Assembly (NCBI RefSeq): GCF_013085255.1
Contig: NZ_JABFCX010000002.1
Coordinates: forward strand, 1,602,501-1,666,500
Direction: 5' to 3'
From: Parvularcula mediterranea
GTDB taxonomy: Bacteria > Pseudomonadota > Alphaproteobacteria > Caulobacterales > Parvularculaceae
DNA length: 64,000 nt
Below the pieces are notes generated by a model that saw only the letters and a list, made by a program, of their open reading frames with translations, had not been told where the DNA came from and made no database searches. Numbering within the stretch: the first letter of the stretch is position 1; each line of letters opens with the position of its first letter. The position numbers were made by a program, and so were the translations under genes. This document shows, piece after piece, positions 1 to 8,791 of this stretch.

Positions 1-1
1 G

Positions 2-214
2 ATGCTCGAAACCCGGCAGGGAACGGCCATTGTCTACGAGAAGCTTGAGAAGAAGGCCGTCCGCTCTTGCCGCCAGATGACCTCGCGACTGCCCACCCAT
101 CTCAGGGCCTGCGAAGCTGACCTGATGGAGCAGTTCGTCGAGGACCTCGACCATCCGATGCTGACCGCCCATCACCGCGGAAAAGACGCTCCGCTCTACG
201 CCTCTCGCGGGTAA
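2..214 (+). CDS. UrcA-like small secreted protein, 5'-truncated by window edge
   Basis: The C-terminal 70 residues of a small protein whose start lies before the window. It aligns along its length with the next gene: both carry a G-T-x-x-V-Y-E-K/R-L-E segment, one Cys, a second Cys about 17 residues on, and a D-L-M-x-Q-x-V motif. Two cysteines in a short predicted-secreted protein is the UrcA-family pattern, and a disulfide is likely. The first ATG in view matches an internal Met of the neighbour, so it is not the true start. The gene is followed at once by a strong terminator. Cellular role is unknown. Confidence 0.6.
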   Translation: MLETRQGTAIVYEKLEKKAVRSCRQMTSRLPTHLRACEADLMEQFVEDLDHPMLTAHHRGKDAPLYASRG

Positions 215-577
215 AAACCTGAACTGCGCCCGAAGGTTGAGCCCGGCGGCTGGAGCGACACTCCAGCCGCCGGGCTCAAATTGATTCCCTTTTTCAGGTG
301 ATTACACCATAAACATTGATTCTGGCAGTGAAGTGCTCGTGATACAGAATCGATGCATAGTCACGTGCTCACGAAAAATCGGCAGCGCTCGATCCGATTT
401 TGTCTTGAACCCCACCAAACAAAGAACACATGGATCCCGTCAGAACGACGCATAACAGTTTCGATAGAGGCCAGAAATGCCACTACTATACATGATGCAG
501 GTCGTGATGACGTTTGAAGTAGTTCAGTATTGTTTCGCAAGTCTTGGAATTGGGATCAAGGGAAAAGGACAAGAGCC
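215..577. other. 363-bp intergenic stretch, AT-richer than surroundings
   Basis: Beyond the terminator at 239-283, it holds a second inverted repeat, AAAATCGG (375-382) and CCGATTTT (394-401) with an 11-nt spacer. No convincing ORF is seen. It has lower GC than the genes on both sides, which fits a promoter region for the downstream UrcA-like gene, but no clear -35/-10 pair can be assigned. Confidence 0.5.
239..283 (+). terminator. Rho-independent-type terminator after UrcA-like gene
   Basis: A perfect 17-bp stem (239-255 with 261-277) closes a 5-nt loop (cgaca), 24 bases after the stop codon. The T-rich stretch follows only after a short gap, so it may end transcription less cleanly than a canonical terminator. 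Confidence 0.75.
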
Positions 578-889
578 ATGCGTAAGATCACACTTGCCGT
601 CGCAGCCACAGTCGCCGCCTCCATGGCAGCACCTGCGCAAGCCGGGGACGTGAAGTTCTCGTTCGAGCGCTGGATGCTCGGCTCCGACGAAGGGACCCAT
701 GCCGTCTACGAAAGGCTGGAACGGGTCACGAAACGCGCCTGCACCTTCATGCCGGGAGCAAAGTCCCAGCAGCTGAAAGAAGAGTGCCGCGATGATCTGA
801 TGACGCAGCTCGTCACCAAGATCGACAACCCGAAGCTGACGCTGCTCCACCTGGAAGGGGGCGCCGTCCGCTACGCCAAGCTCCAATAG
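578..889 (+). CDS. UrcA-like family small secreted protein
   Basis: 103 residues. The start is the ATG at 578, because it begins a clean signal peptide (M-R-K, then an Ala/Val-rich core ending A-x-A near residue 20); the longer upstream reading is not signal-like. The mature part has two cysteines about 17 residues apart, as in UrcA-family proteins, which are small alphaproteobacterial secreted proteins of unknown function. It is a paralogue of the partial gene at the left edge, in tandem. A strong terminator follows at 912-971, so it is probably transcribed alone. Confidence 0.65.
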   Translation: MRKITLAVAATVAASMAAPAQAGDVKFSFERWMLGSDEGTHAVYERLERVTKRACTFMPGAKSQQLKEECRDDLMTQLVTKIDNPKLTLLHLEGGAVRYAKLQ

Positions 890-911
890 GTCGCCGCGAG
901 GCCGATCGCAG

Positions 912-971
912 GAGCGCTTCTTCGGACAGGGGGCACGCCTCCTGCCCACCGTCCGCAAGAAGCGCTCTTTT
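912..971 (+). terminator. Rho-independent terminator after second UrcA-like gene
   Basis: GAGCGCTTCTT (912-922) pairs with AAGAAGCGCTC (957-967). The stem is extended inward by CGGAC (923-927) with GTCCG (951-955), and the inner part can form another small hairpin. TTTT follows directly at 968-971. Confidence 0.85.
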
Positions 972-1104
972 CAAGGCCCTGGCGCTGCCCCGCCGGTGGC
1001 CGACCCCCCTCGCGAGCTTAGGGGAGCGGGACTTCATGCAGGGGCGTGAAGTTTCGTGAGGGGAGTGGTGACGCCGCGTCTGCCATCAGCTATGGCGGCG
1101 CGGC

Positions 1105-1178
1105 GTCCCCTTAGCTCATCAGGATAGAGCGACAGATTCCTAATCTGTAGGTAGCAGGTTCGAGTCCTGCAGGGGACA
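1105..1178 (+). tRNA. tRNA-Arg (anticodon CCT)
   Basis: Full cloverleaf. Acceptor GTCCCCT (1105-1111) pairs with AGGGGAC (1171-1177). The anticodon stem ACAGA/TCTGT encloses TTCCTAA, so the anticodon is CCT, reading AGG. The T arm has GCAGG-TTCGAGT-CCTGC. CCA is not encoded. tRNA-Arg(CCT) genes are frequent integration targets, but no integrase or duplicated 3' end is seen here. Confidence 0.95.
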
Positions 1179-1274
1179 CGCTCTTCAGTTTTGTCTGTAT
1201 GGCCGCTTCGCTAATAGGGCGCAGCGCGCTAGCAACGGCTGGTAGGCCGTGTTGTGGCAGAGGGAGCAGCGCAC

Positions 1275-3422
1275 ATGCTCGGACGGTTCATGTCGGAGAT
1301 ACGCCGTCGGCGCGTTCTCAACCTTTTCACGCCTTATCTCGTCGCCGTCTGGCTGGTGATCCAGATTGTCGTGGCGATCGGGCCGACGCTCGGGTTTCCT
1401 GACTGGATCGCGACCCTCGTGGTTGTGGCGTCGATCGTCGGGGTGCCAGCGGCGTTCTATGTGGCCTGGTTCTTCGATTTCACCTCGGAAGGGGTCGTCC
1501 GCACGCCGAGCCGAGAGCGGGCGGAGGTGATCGAGCCTCTTGGCCCCGCCCATTATGCGGGTCTGGCAGCGACGCTATTGTTCGCGGCGCTGGCCGGATG
1601 GCTCTCTTTTGGCATTATCGTCAACAGGACAGACAATCCGCCCACGGCCTCGCGATCCATCGAGAACAAGTCCGTGGCGGTCATGCCGTTCGATGATTTG
1701 AGCCCCACCCAGGAGCTGAACTACCTCGCGCAGGGTCTTGCCGAGGAGATCACCGTGGCGCTGGGCAAGCTCGGCAATATCCGCATCTCCGCGCCTTCAT
1801 CGGCATTCCGGGCGACAGAGCAGGCAGGTTCCGCCGTCGAGATCGGACGCCTCCTGAATGTCGGCGCGATCCTGCAAGGGAGCGTGCGCCTGGCGGGTGA
1901 CCAGCTCCGCGTGACGGCTTCCCTCGTAAGCACCTCCGACGGGCTGACCATCTGGTCCGATGCGTTCAGCAGGTCGCTCTCTGAGTCGGTCCTGATGGAG
2001 GAACAGATCGCAAGGTCGATCCTCGGGATCATGCTCGACCGTTTTCTGACCGACGAAGACGAGATCCTTCTCGACCGCCCGAATGCTGCGGATGCCTATC
2101 AGTTCTACTTGCGTGGCCGTGAGAAGATGCGCATACGGACGGCAGAATCGCTGGGCGAGGCGCGGGCTTTCTTCGAGCAGACGATCGCTGCCGATCCTGA
2201 ATATGCTCCGGGCTATGCGGGCCTTGCTGCGGTTCTTCTGCTGCTCGGGGAGGGGACGGAGAATTTCGGCACAATCGACAAGTCGATTGCGGCGCAGCTC
2301 GCTACGGCCAATGGCGAGAAGGCGCTGCTGCGCCAGCCGAACCTTGCCGAAGCCCATGCCGTGATGGGCCGTGCGGCAGCCTTCAGGGGCGAGGGGGAAG
2401 CGGCGCTTGCAGCCTACGACAAGGCCATCGCGATCAATCCGAGCTATGCCGACGCCCATCTCTGGAAGTCGAACCTTCTCTCCCGGCAGGGGGACCTCGA
2501 CGGTGCGGCAGCCAGCCTCGAAGATGCCTTCAAGCTCGATCCGCTTTCGCCGGTGATCCTCTACAACAAGGGGTTCCAGCAGGTGCGGCGCGGCCGCTTC
2601 GCTGAGGCCAAGGCGTTTTACGAAACGCTTCTCGACCTCGAGCCCAATTCGCCGCTCGGGCATCGGGGCCTTGCTGACGTGGCGCGGAGGCAGGGGGACC
2701 TCGCCTCGAGCGCGAAGGCCTGGAAGCGGGCGCTCGATAACTCGCCCAATTCTGTTCAGTATAGGGAGAGCCTGGTTGGGGCTCTGCTGACCCTGGAAGC
2801 CGGAGAGGCTGCGCGCCTCTTTGCTTCGCCTGACTATGAGACGAACCTGCGGATTGCGGCGGGGGATTTTGATGGCGCCATCGAGAAAGTCCGCTTCGAC
2901 TATGCTGCGTCCCCTGACGATGCATGGATGGCGTTCGAAGCGGGGTGGACGGAGCTTCTCTATGGTGACGAAGAGCGGGCCTATGACGCACTGATCAGGT
3001 CTGATGCCGCGCTTGGCGAGGAGGATCAGTTTGCCATGCCTTACTGCTCTCCTGCCATCGAGGCCGCGTGGGCGCTGCGCCAGCGGGGTGCCGAGCAGGA
3101 GGCGGCCGCGCGGATCGAGCGATGCCGCGCCGCCCGGGAGGAAGCCTTGGCGGGGGGACAGCGCTCCATTGAGCTCGACTATCTCGGGGCGAGACTGGCT
3201 GCGCTCGGCGGCAACGAAATCGAAGCGGTCCGCCTGCTGACGAAAGCCTACGAAGGCGGCTGGCGGGAGCCTTGGTCAGCCCACGACCCTCTGCTTCGCC
3301 CCGGCGGGGAAACGGATGGCCGTGTATCAGCAGTCCTGGACGAGATCGCCAAAGACCTCGCGCGGCAGCGTCTCGAAATCGCAAGCGAGATCGAGGCATG
3401 GAAGGCGAGCGCAGGAGACTAG
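1275..3422 (+). CDS. Membrane-anchored TolB-like/TPR protein with cyclase-type N-terminus
   Basis: 715 residues. The N-terminus (S-E-I-R-R-R-R-V, two hydrophobic segments at about residues 18-65, then W-F-F-D-F-T-S-E-G) is the module found in front of many adenylate-cyclase/TPR proteins. A further TM segment lies near residues 98-120. A TolB/FlgO-like domain follows at about 130-265 (S-V-A-V-M-P-F-D-D-L), then a TPR array at about 280-510. No nucleotide cyclase domain is present. The ATG at 1275 is preferred over the GTG at 1254 because AGGGAG sits 9 bases before it. Likely a periplasm-facing scaffold or regulatory protein. Its stop overlaps that of the convergent next gene in a shared CTAG. 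Confidence 0.75.
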   Translation: MLGRFMSEIRRRRVLNLFTPYLVAVWLVIQIVVAIGPTLGFPDWIATLVVVASIVGVPAAFYVAWFFDFTSEGVVRTPSRERAEVIEPLGPAHYAGLAATLLFAALAGWLSFGIIVNRTDNPPTASRSIENKSVAVMPFDDLSPTQELNYLAQGLAEEITVALGKLGNIRISAPSSAFRATEQAGSAVEIGRLLNVGAILQGSVRLAGDQLRVTASLVSTSDGLTIWSDAFSRSLSESVLMEEQIARSILGIMLDRFLTDEDEILLDRPNAADAYQFYLRGREKMRIRTAESLGEARAFFEQTIAADPEYAPGYAGLAAVLLLLGEGTENFGTIDKSIAAQLATANGEKALLRQPNLAEAHAVMGRAAAFRGEGEAALAAYDKAIAINPSYADAHLWKSNLLSRQGDLDGAAASLEDAFKLDPLSPVILYNKGFQQVRRGRFAEAKAFYETLLDLEPNSPLGHRGLADVARRQGDLASSAKAWKRALDNSPNSVQYRESLVGALLTLEAGEAARLFASPDYETNLRIAAGDFDGAIEKVRFDYAASPDDAWMAFEAGWTELLYGDEERAYDALIRSDAALGEEDQFAMPYCSPAIEAAWALRQRGAEQEAAARIERCRAAREEALAGGQRSIELDYLGARLAALGGNEIEAVRLLTKAYEGGWREPWSAHDPLLRPGGETDGRVSAVLDEIAKDLARQRLEIASEIEAWKASAGD

Positions 3423-4120
3423 CGCTTCGTCGCCCCGCGGATGCCGACTGCGCCGCCAAGGCCTGTCAGCATGAGGAGGGCGCCTGCCGGTAACGGGATC
3501 TCCGAAATCGGCCCGGTGCCTTCGAAGAACACCGCGGCGCGTTCGCCGCCGAAGACGATGGGGGTCAGATTATCCCGCCGCGCACCGCGGGTCGTACAGT
3601 CACTGTCAGCGCAGTCGAAGAATGCGTTTCCCTCGCTCGGCGTGAAGGTGACAGTCAATGACAGGAGGAGATTGTAGGTGTCGGGAAGGAAAAGGCTGTC
3701 CGGGATGTCGAAGGTGGGGTTGAGCGTATCGGACGTGAAGGTGAAGCCGCCTATCTCCCATTCGATCAACGCATCGAGCCCGGATGCGGGCTCGAGCTCG
3801 CCGTCCTGCCCGACCTGAAGGAAATCAAAGGCCGTGCCTTCACGGACCGCAAAGAATTCAAACTGCTCACCGAGCGCAAAGGTGTAGAAGACATCGTTGC
3901 GGTAGCTTCCGTCGGGAAGCGGGATGAAGGCGCCCTCATCGAGCGGCTCGAAAACGAAGGATGCGCCCGTGCTTGTGCCTTCTTCAAAGACGCCGACGCC
4001 GGTGCCAAAGAACCGGTTGTAGTTATCGCACTGACCGCTATCACCGCTCGATCCACCGGAGCGGACGACCCTTGCGTCTGCGGTGTTGAGAGCGGTTGCC
4101 GCCACACCGGCCGACAGCAA
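3419..4120 (-). CDS. VPLPA-CTERM surface protein, signal peptide probably frameshifted
   Basis: About 233 residues, ending in P-L-P-A-G-A-L-L-M-L-T-G-L-G-G and a basic tail, the VPLPA variant of the PEP-CTERM sorting signal recognised by exosortases. The body is acidic with several Cys and resembles other anchored surface proteins; function unknown. The open frame has only a TTG start at 4120 and no basic N-terminus. An ATG at 4149 in the neighbouring frame reads M-K-S-L-G-F-M then stops; one added base would join it to V-A-S-L-L-S-A-G and restore a normal signal peptide. The coordinates therefore mark the intact frame only. It could be a broken gene or a sequencing error. Confidence 0.6.
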   Translation of the reverse strand: MLSAGVAATALNTADARVVRSGGSSGDSGQCDNYNRFFGTGVGVFEEGTSTGASFVFEPLDEGAFIPLPDGSYRNDVFYTFALGEQFEFFAVREGTAFDFLQVGQDGELEPASGLDALIEWEIGGFTFTSDTLNPTFDIPDSLFLPDTYNLLLSLTVTFTPSEGNAFFDCADSDCTTRGARRDNLTPIVFGGERAAVFFEGTGPISEIPLPAGALLMLTGLGGAVGIRGATKR

Positions 4121-4296
4121 GCTGGCTACATGAACCCGAGTGATTTCATGTCTCTACCCCCGTCTAAGGGTCCGTTCTATCATCATTGCCGGACAGGCAA
4201 CACGGCGATCCCACGCCCTGCCTGACTGCAGAAAAAGGTTCCCCTTCGCGGCGACCGTGGCAGCGTGACCACAGGCAGATTACAGGGGACCGACCC

Positions 4297-4683
4297 ATGA
4301 AAATGTACATCAAGAGCGTCATGGTCGACGACCAGCAGAAGGCGCTGGACTTCTACACCGGCAAGCTCGGCTTTGAGGTGAAGCATGACATTCCGATGGG
4401 GCAGTTTCGCTGGCTGACCCTTGTGTCGCCCGAGGAGCGTGGCGGGACCGAGCTGGCGCTTGAGCCGAACCAGCACGACGTTGCGCGCCAGTGCCAGGAA
4501 GCGATGAAGAAGGATGGCATCCCCTGGACCGCCTTCAGCACCGATGACATCGAGGGCGAGGTTGCCCGCCTGAAGCGGGAAGGGGTCGGGTTCACCGTGC
4601 CGCCGACCAAGGCTGGCGATGTGACCATGGCGATCCTCGACGACACCTGCGGTAACCTCATCCAGCTGATCCAGCTCAGCTGA
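4297..4683 (+). CDS. VOC-superfamily (glyoxalase-like) protein
   Basis: 128 residues. Single vicinal-oxygen-chelate module: opening strand M-Y-I-K-S-V-M-V-D-D-Q-x-K-A-L-D-F-Y, a central T-E-L-A-L-E-P segment, and a closing D-D-T-C-G-N-L-I-Q-L-I-Q metal-site strand. VOC proteins of this kind include glyoxalase-I-like lyases and antibiotic-binding proteins, so the substrate cannot be named. The ATG at 4297 is chosen over longer readings because AGGGGA lies 8 bases upstream and the VOC fold starts at once. Confidence 0.8.
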   Translation: MKMYIKSVMVDDQQKALDFYTGKLGFEVKHDIPMGQFRWLTLVSPEERGGTELALEPNQHDVARQCQEAMKKDGIPWTAFSTDDIEGEVARLKREGVGFTVPPTKAGDVTMAILDDTCGNLIQLIQLS

Positions 4684-4690
4684 TAGGAAG

Positions 4691-4737
4691 GGCCGGAGAG
4701 TGAACACGGCTCCGTGAAGGGCGGTCTCCCGGCCTTT
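4691..4737 (+). terminator. Probable terminator hairpin after VOC gene
   Basis: GGCCGGAGA (4691-4699) pairs with TCTCCCGGCC (4725-4734) with one bulge. A small inner hairpin CACGG-ctc-CGTG sits in the loop, and TTT follows at 4735-4737. The T run is short. Confidence 0.5.
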
Positions 4738-4855
4738 CACGCAGCGCACAATTTTGCCAATGGCACTCGGCTCGCTGGCAATCTCTGCCAGCGGCGGCGC
4801 GCAGTGCACACAGCTGCCTTGCGCGCCATACGACGTCTCAAACAGGGAGTTTCCC

Positions 4856-7612
4856 TTGGACCAAGATCTTAGCCTCGATGCCCTCCGTGCGCGCCTCGCA
4901 GACCTGCGTGCGCAGCTGGAGAACGACCCGCTCGCCAACCCTGTCCGCCGCATGGCCCACGACCTGTCGCGTGCCATCGAAGCAGGGCGCCTGACACTGG
5001 ACGATACGGAGGCGATGATCTCCGAGCTTGCGTGCGAGGCGGCACGGCAAAGGAAAGAGCGGGGCGCGGCCTATCTTGCGGAGAGCGGGACGCTTAGCGA
5101 GGCGATCAGCCTGCTGACGGATGGGGTGAAGGAGCCTGAGGAGTTTGCCCGGCGGCTGGAGAAGCCGCTGGAGACCATCGTCTTCACGGGCCACCCGACC
5201 TTTGCGATGGATGAGGATGGCGGCTTTGCCTTGCGCGGGAAGAGGGACATCGCCGAGGCGACCACGATCCGCACAGGGATTACCCTTGCCGAAGAACACC
5301 GCGAGGCGCGGCGCGCGCTGGCTGCGGGTGCAGATGCCATCGTTGCGGCGAGCCGTGAGGCGCTCAAGCTGGCTTCGGAGCGGTATGGCGATGCCTACAA
5401 GGACATGCTGCCTCTGCCGGTGAGCCTTGCGACCTGGGTCGGTTATGATCTCGACGGGCGCCAGGATATCAGCTGGACACGGATCTTCTGCCACCGCCTG
5501 ATCGAGAAGGCGGAGGCGCTTGCTGACTATATTGCGCGGCTTGATGGGTTTGCATCTGTCGAGGGAGTGGCTGAGGTGAAGGCCCGGCTGCAGGCTTCGC
5601 TGGACCGGTCGCAGAAGCTGGCTGAGATCTTCAGCGATGATGAGAACCTCAAGGATCCGCAGGACATTGCCGCCGCTGCGAACCGTCTGACGGCGGATGA
5701 TGCGGAGCGGCTTGTGTCGCTGAGGCTGCTGATCGCTGACCTGCGGAAGGCGGCGAAGGGCGCGGGCGATCAGGAGACGACGATCGGTCTTCTCGGTGTT
5801 GCGGCACTGATGAAGGCGCGGGGGCTTGGTCTCGGCGAGATCCACTTCCGCCTCAACGCCTCGCAGATCAGGAACGCCTCGCGGGCGCTCATCCCGATCA
5901 GTCGCGATGCTGACCTTTTCGGCCATACGGCCCTGCAACAGGTCAATGAAGCGATCGCAGGTGTGGTGCCGGTTCGGGTGAACTTTGGCAGCCTCGCGAC
6001 GGAGACGAGCTCCGCGCGACGCATCGCTATCGCCGCAGCACAGATAACCAAGCATATCGACGGTGACACACCGATCCGCCTGCTGATTGCCGAGTGCGAA
6101 AACCCGGTAACGGTGCTGACCGCGATCTACCTCTCCCGCCGCTATGGTGCCGACAAGCTCGTGGACGTTTGCCCGCTCTTCGAAACGGCAAAGAGCTTTG
6201 ACCGCTCACGGAGGATCCTCGACGTTCTCCTCGCGCAGCCTGCCTATCGTGAGCAGGTGGAGCAGCGGGGCAGGGTCTCGATCGAGGCGGGCTTCTCCGA
6301 TGCGGGCCGGTTCATGGGGCAGCTTTCCGCCACACTGGCGATCGAGCGACTACAGGTTCAGCTTGCTGACGAAATGGAGCGCAATGGGCTCGGCCACCTC
6401 GAAGCGGTGATCTTCAACACCCACGGTGAGAGCATGGGCCGGGGCGGGCATCCGACCTCGATCCTCGACCGCAGCCGTTATGCCATGAGCCCTTATGCGC
6501 GGAAGAGCTTCGAGAACCGGGGCATCAGGCTTTGCCATGAGATCAGCTTCCAGGGCGGCGACGGCTATTCCTGGTTTGCTTCTGATGAGGCGGCCGAGGC
6601 TGTTGTCGCAGGCCTGCTGCGAGCGCTGACGGGCAATCCGGACCCGGACAAAGACCCGTTCTATGAGCGCTACGAGGCCAGCCTCGATTTCTACAATACG
6701 GTGCGTAAGGAGCAGATCGACCTCTTCGAGGAAGAGGCGATGGCGACCGTGGCCATGGGGCCGGGGCTGTCGCTCCTGCCGCCTGCTGGTTCGCGCAAGA
6801 CCAAACGCCAGTTCGAGCGTTCGGGCGAGGAAGAGATCAGCCTGCGCCGTATCCGTGCGATTTCGCACAATGGTTCGCTGCAGCAGATCGGTTATGTCGC
6901 CAATATCCATGCTGGTGTCGGCGAGGCGATTTCTACCGAGCCTGAAGCCTATGAGGATATGGCGGAGACTTCTGACCGTTTCCGTAGGCTGATGAAGCTG
7001 GTCGCTCGCGCGGCGCAGCTCTCGGATATGAAGACGCTGATCGCCTATATGAAGCTCTATGACGGCAGCTTCTGGGCGACCCGGCCGATTTCTGGCGGTG
7101 AACCGCAGATTGAGAAGGCCTGCGGTGACCTCGCAACGCATCTCGTCGGGGACCGGCGGTACTTCGCTGCGCTGGAACTTGCAGCCCGGCTGCGGCCCGG
7201 GGCGATCACGCTCAAATGGGGGTTGAAGTCGATGGGCTTCGAGGACCTCGACCGTGCCCCTGCGAACCTTGATCTGCTCCATGCGCTGAGGATCGCGCTG
7301 ATGCAGCACATGTTCCTCCTCGGCGCGCGGCTGCCTTCGTTTGCGCGGGCAGGTGGGTTCTCACGGCCTGAGGTGCTGGACGAGATTCTGGCGCTTGACG
7401 TGGACCGGGCGGTGCAACAGCTCCGCGAGGGCTTCCCGCAACGTCAGGATACGGAGATCATGAAGCTCTTCGACGAGCCTGCCGATGATGACGGCTCGGA
7501 GACGGGCTACGCTGCAATTGAGCGGGACACGATTGCGCCGCTCGAGCGTACCTTCAATCAGTGCCGGAGGATCAGCCTCGCCGTGGCGCACCATTTTGGG
7601 GCACATGGGTAA
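4856..7612 (+). CDS. Divergent phosphoenolpyruvate carboxylase-like protein
   Basis: About 918 residues from a TTG start at 4856, with GGGAG six bases upstream; longer readings add sequence unlike the family. Order and spacing match PEP carboxylase, which makes oxaloacetate from PEP and bicarbonate: T-G-H-P-T near residue 105 (family T-A-H-P-T-E), A-G-F-S-D in place of G-Y-S-D-S, M-G-R-G-G-H-P, and G-S-R-K-x-K-R with R-R-I-R-A-I. The F-H-G-R-G-G half of the usual loop is replaced by N-T-H-G-E-S, so the catalytic Arg there is missing, and the typical C-terminal N-T-G tail is absent. It may have altered or no PEPC activity. Followed by a dispersed repeat; the convergent neighbour is cobS. Confidence 0.6.
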   Translation: MDQDLSLDALRARLADLRAQLENDPLANPVRRMAHDLSRAIEAGRLTLDDTEAMISELACEAARQRKERGAAYLAESGTLSEAISLLTDGVKEPEEFARRLEKPLETIVFTGHPTFAMDEDGGFALRGKRDIAEATTIRTGITLAEEHREARRALAAGADAIVAASREALKLASERYGDAYKDMLPLPVSLATWVGYDLDGRQDISWTRIFCHRLIEKAEALADYIARLDGFASVEGVAEVKARLQASLDRSQKLAEIFSDDENLKDPQDIAAAANRLTADDAERLVSLRLLIADLRKAAKGAGDQETTIGLLGVAALMKARGLGLGEIHFRLNASQIRNASRALIPISRDADLFGHTALQQVNEAIAGVVPVRVNFGSLATETSSARRIAIAAAQITKHIDGDTPIRLLIAECENPVTVLTAIYLSRRYGADKLVDVCPLFETAKSFDRSRRILDVLLAQPAYREQVEQRGRVSIEAGFSDAGRFMGQLSATLAIERLQVQLADEMERNGLGHLEAVIFNTHGESMGRGGHPTSILDRSRYAMSPYARKSFENRGIRLCHEISFQGGDGYSWFASDEAAEAVVAGLLRALTGNPDPDKDPFYERYEASLDFYNTVRKEQIDLFEEEAMATVAMGPGLSLLPPAGSRKTKRQFERSGEEEISLRRIRAISHNGSLQQIGYVANIHAGVGEAISTEPEAYEDMAETSDRFRRLMKLVARAAQLSDMKTLIAYMKLYDGSFWATRPISGGEPQIEKACGDLATHLVGDRRYFAALELAARLRPGAITLKWGLKSMGFEDLDRAPANLDLLHALRIALMQHMFLLGARLPSFARAGGFSRPEVLDEILALDVDRAVQQLREGFPQRQDTEIMKLFDEPADDDGSETGYAAIERDTIAPLERTFNQCRRISLAVAHHFGAHG

Positions 7613-7634
7613 GCGGAGCATTTGGCTTGGATCA

Positions 7635-7753
7635 CCTCTCCCTTGGGAGAGGTCTGAGGCTGCTTTAGCAGGCTCAGGGTGAGGGCGGGCTAGGTCCTGC
7701 TCTCGAAGCCCTCACCCGAAATCATAGATTTCGACCTCTCCCAGAGGGAGAGG
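7635..7753. repeat. Dispersed CCTCTCCC...GGGAGAGG repeat, copy A
   Basis: Both ends carry a hairpin of CCTCTCCC and GGGAGAGG, and inside are CCCTCACCCGAAATC and a matching GGGTGAGGG arm. Copies B (38830-38951) and C (51331-51452) share the arms; copy A is in the opposite orientation. It fills the gap between convergent genes (PEPC-like and cobS) and may act as a bidirectional terminator. Confidence 0.85.
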
Positions 7754-7781
7754 TTGGGCGCTGCGCTAGAAATCCGTCTGT

Positions 7782-8762
7782 CTACGCAACATCAATGAGG
7801 TGGCTCGCTTCAGGCAGGTCCTCGCCAAAGGCGCGCTGGTAGAACTCCGCGACCAGGGGCCGTTCAAGCTCGTCGCACTTGTTGAGGAACGTCACGCGGA
7901 AGGCGTAGCCGATGTCGCCGAAGATTTCGGCGTTCTGAGCCCAGGTGATGACCGTCCGCGGGCTCATCACGGTGGAGATGTCGCCAGCCATCAGCGCGTT
8001 GCGGGTCATGTCAGCGACACGGACCATCGCGTCGAGGGTCTTCTGGCCCTCTTCGTTCTGGTAGCCGGGAAGCTTGCCGGAGACGATCTTCGTCTCTTCC
8101 TCATGCGCAAGATAGTTCAGTGTGGTGACGATTGACCAGCGGTCCATCTGGCCCTGGTTGATCTGCTGGGTGCCGTGATAGAGGCCCGTCGTGTCACCTA
8201 GGCCGATCGTGTTGGTCGTGGCGAAGAGGCGGAAGCTCGGATGGGGCTTCAGGACCTTGTTTTGGTCGAGGAGGGTGAGCTTGCCCTCGGCCTCGAGGAC
8301 CCGCTGGATCACGAACATAACGTCAGGGCGGCCTGCATCATACTCGTCGAAGACGAGCGCGACAGGACGTTGGAACGCCCACGGAAGAATGCCCTCCTTG
8401 AAGGAGGTGATCTGCTTGCCGTCTTCGATGGTGATGGCGTCCTTGCCGATCATGTCGATGCGGCTGACGTGGCTGTCGAGGTTCACCCGGACGCAGGGCC
8501 AGTTGAGGCGCGAGGCGATCTGCTCGATGTGGGTCGACTTGCCCGTGCCGTGATAGCCTTGGACCATCACCCGGCGATTGTGGGCGAAGCCTGCGAGGAT
8601 CGCGAGGGTCGTCTGCGGATCGAAGCGGTAGGAGGGGTCGGCCTCAGGCACGTGGTCGCCGCCCTCGGAGAAAGCAGGCACCTGCATGTTCGACTTGATG
8701 CCGAAGGTCTCGGCTACGGACACGGTGATGTCAGGTTCGCGTGCGGGATCGACGTCGCTCAT
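7782..8762 (-). CDS. cobS: Aerobic cobaltochelatase subunit CobS
   Basis: 326 residues, the usual CobS length. CobS is the AAA+ motor that, with CobT, drives cobalt insertion by CobN into hydrogenobyrinate a,c-diamide in aerobic cobalamin synthesis. Walker A is G-Y-H-G-T-G-K-S-T and Walker B is L-V-F-D-E-Y-D-A-G; the N-terminal V-A-E-T-F-G-I block is typical. No cobT lies next to it: upstream is an unrelated oxygenase, downstream a repeat and the PEPC-like gene. A lone CobS-type AAA+ protein could serve another chelatase-like system, but the sequence is canonical. Confidence 0.9.
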   Translation of the reverse strand: MSDVDPAREPDITVSVAETFGIKSNMQVPAFSEGGDHVPEADPSYRFDPQTTLAILAGFAHNRRVMVQGYHGTGKSTHIEQIASRLNWPCVRVNLDSHVSRIDMIGKDAITIEDGKQITSFKEGILPWAFQRPVALVFDEYDAGRPDVMFVIQRVLEAEGKLTLLDQNKVLKPHPSFRLFATTNTIGLGDTTGLYHGTQQINQGQMDRWSIVTTLNYLAHEEETKIVSGKLPGYQNEEGQKTLDAMVRVADMTRNALMAGDISTVMSPRTVITWAQNAEIFGDIGYAFRVTFLNKCDELERPLVAEFYQRAFGEDLPEASHLIDVA

Positions 8763-8791
8763 TCATTCTCCTCGGGCGAACGCTGGCGTGT

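Noticed and set aside
1105-1178. tRNA-Arg(CCT) as an integration site
   Set aside because: No integrase, no duplicated 3' end and no atypical block of genes beside it in this window.
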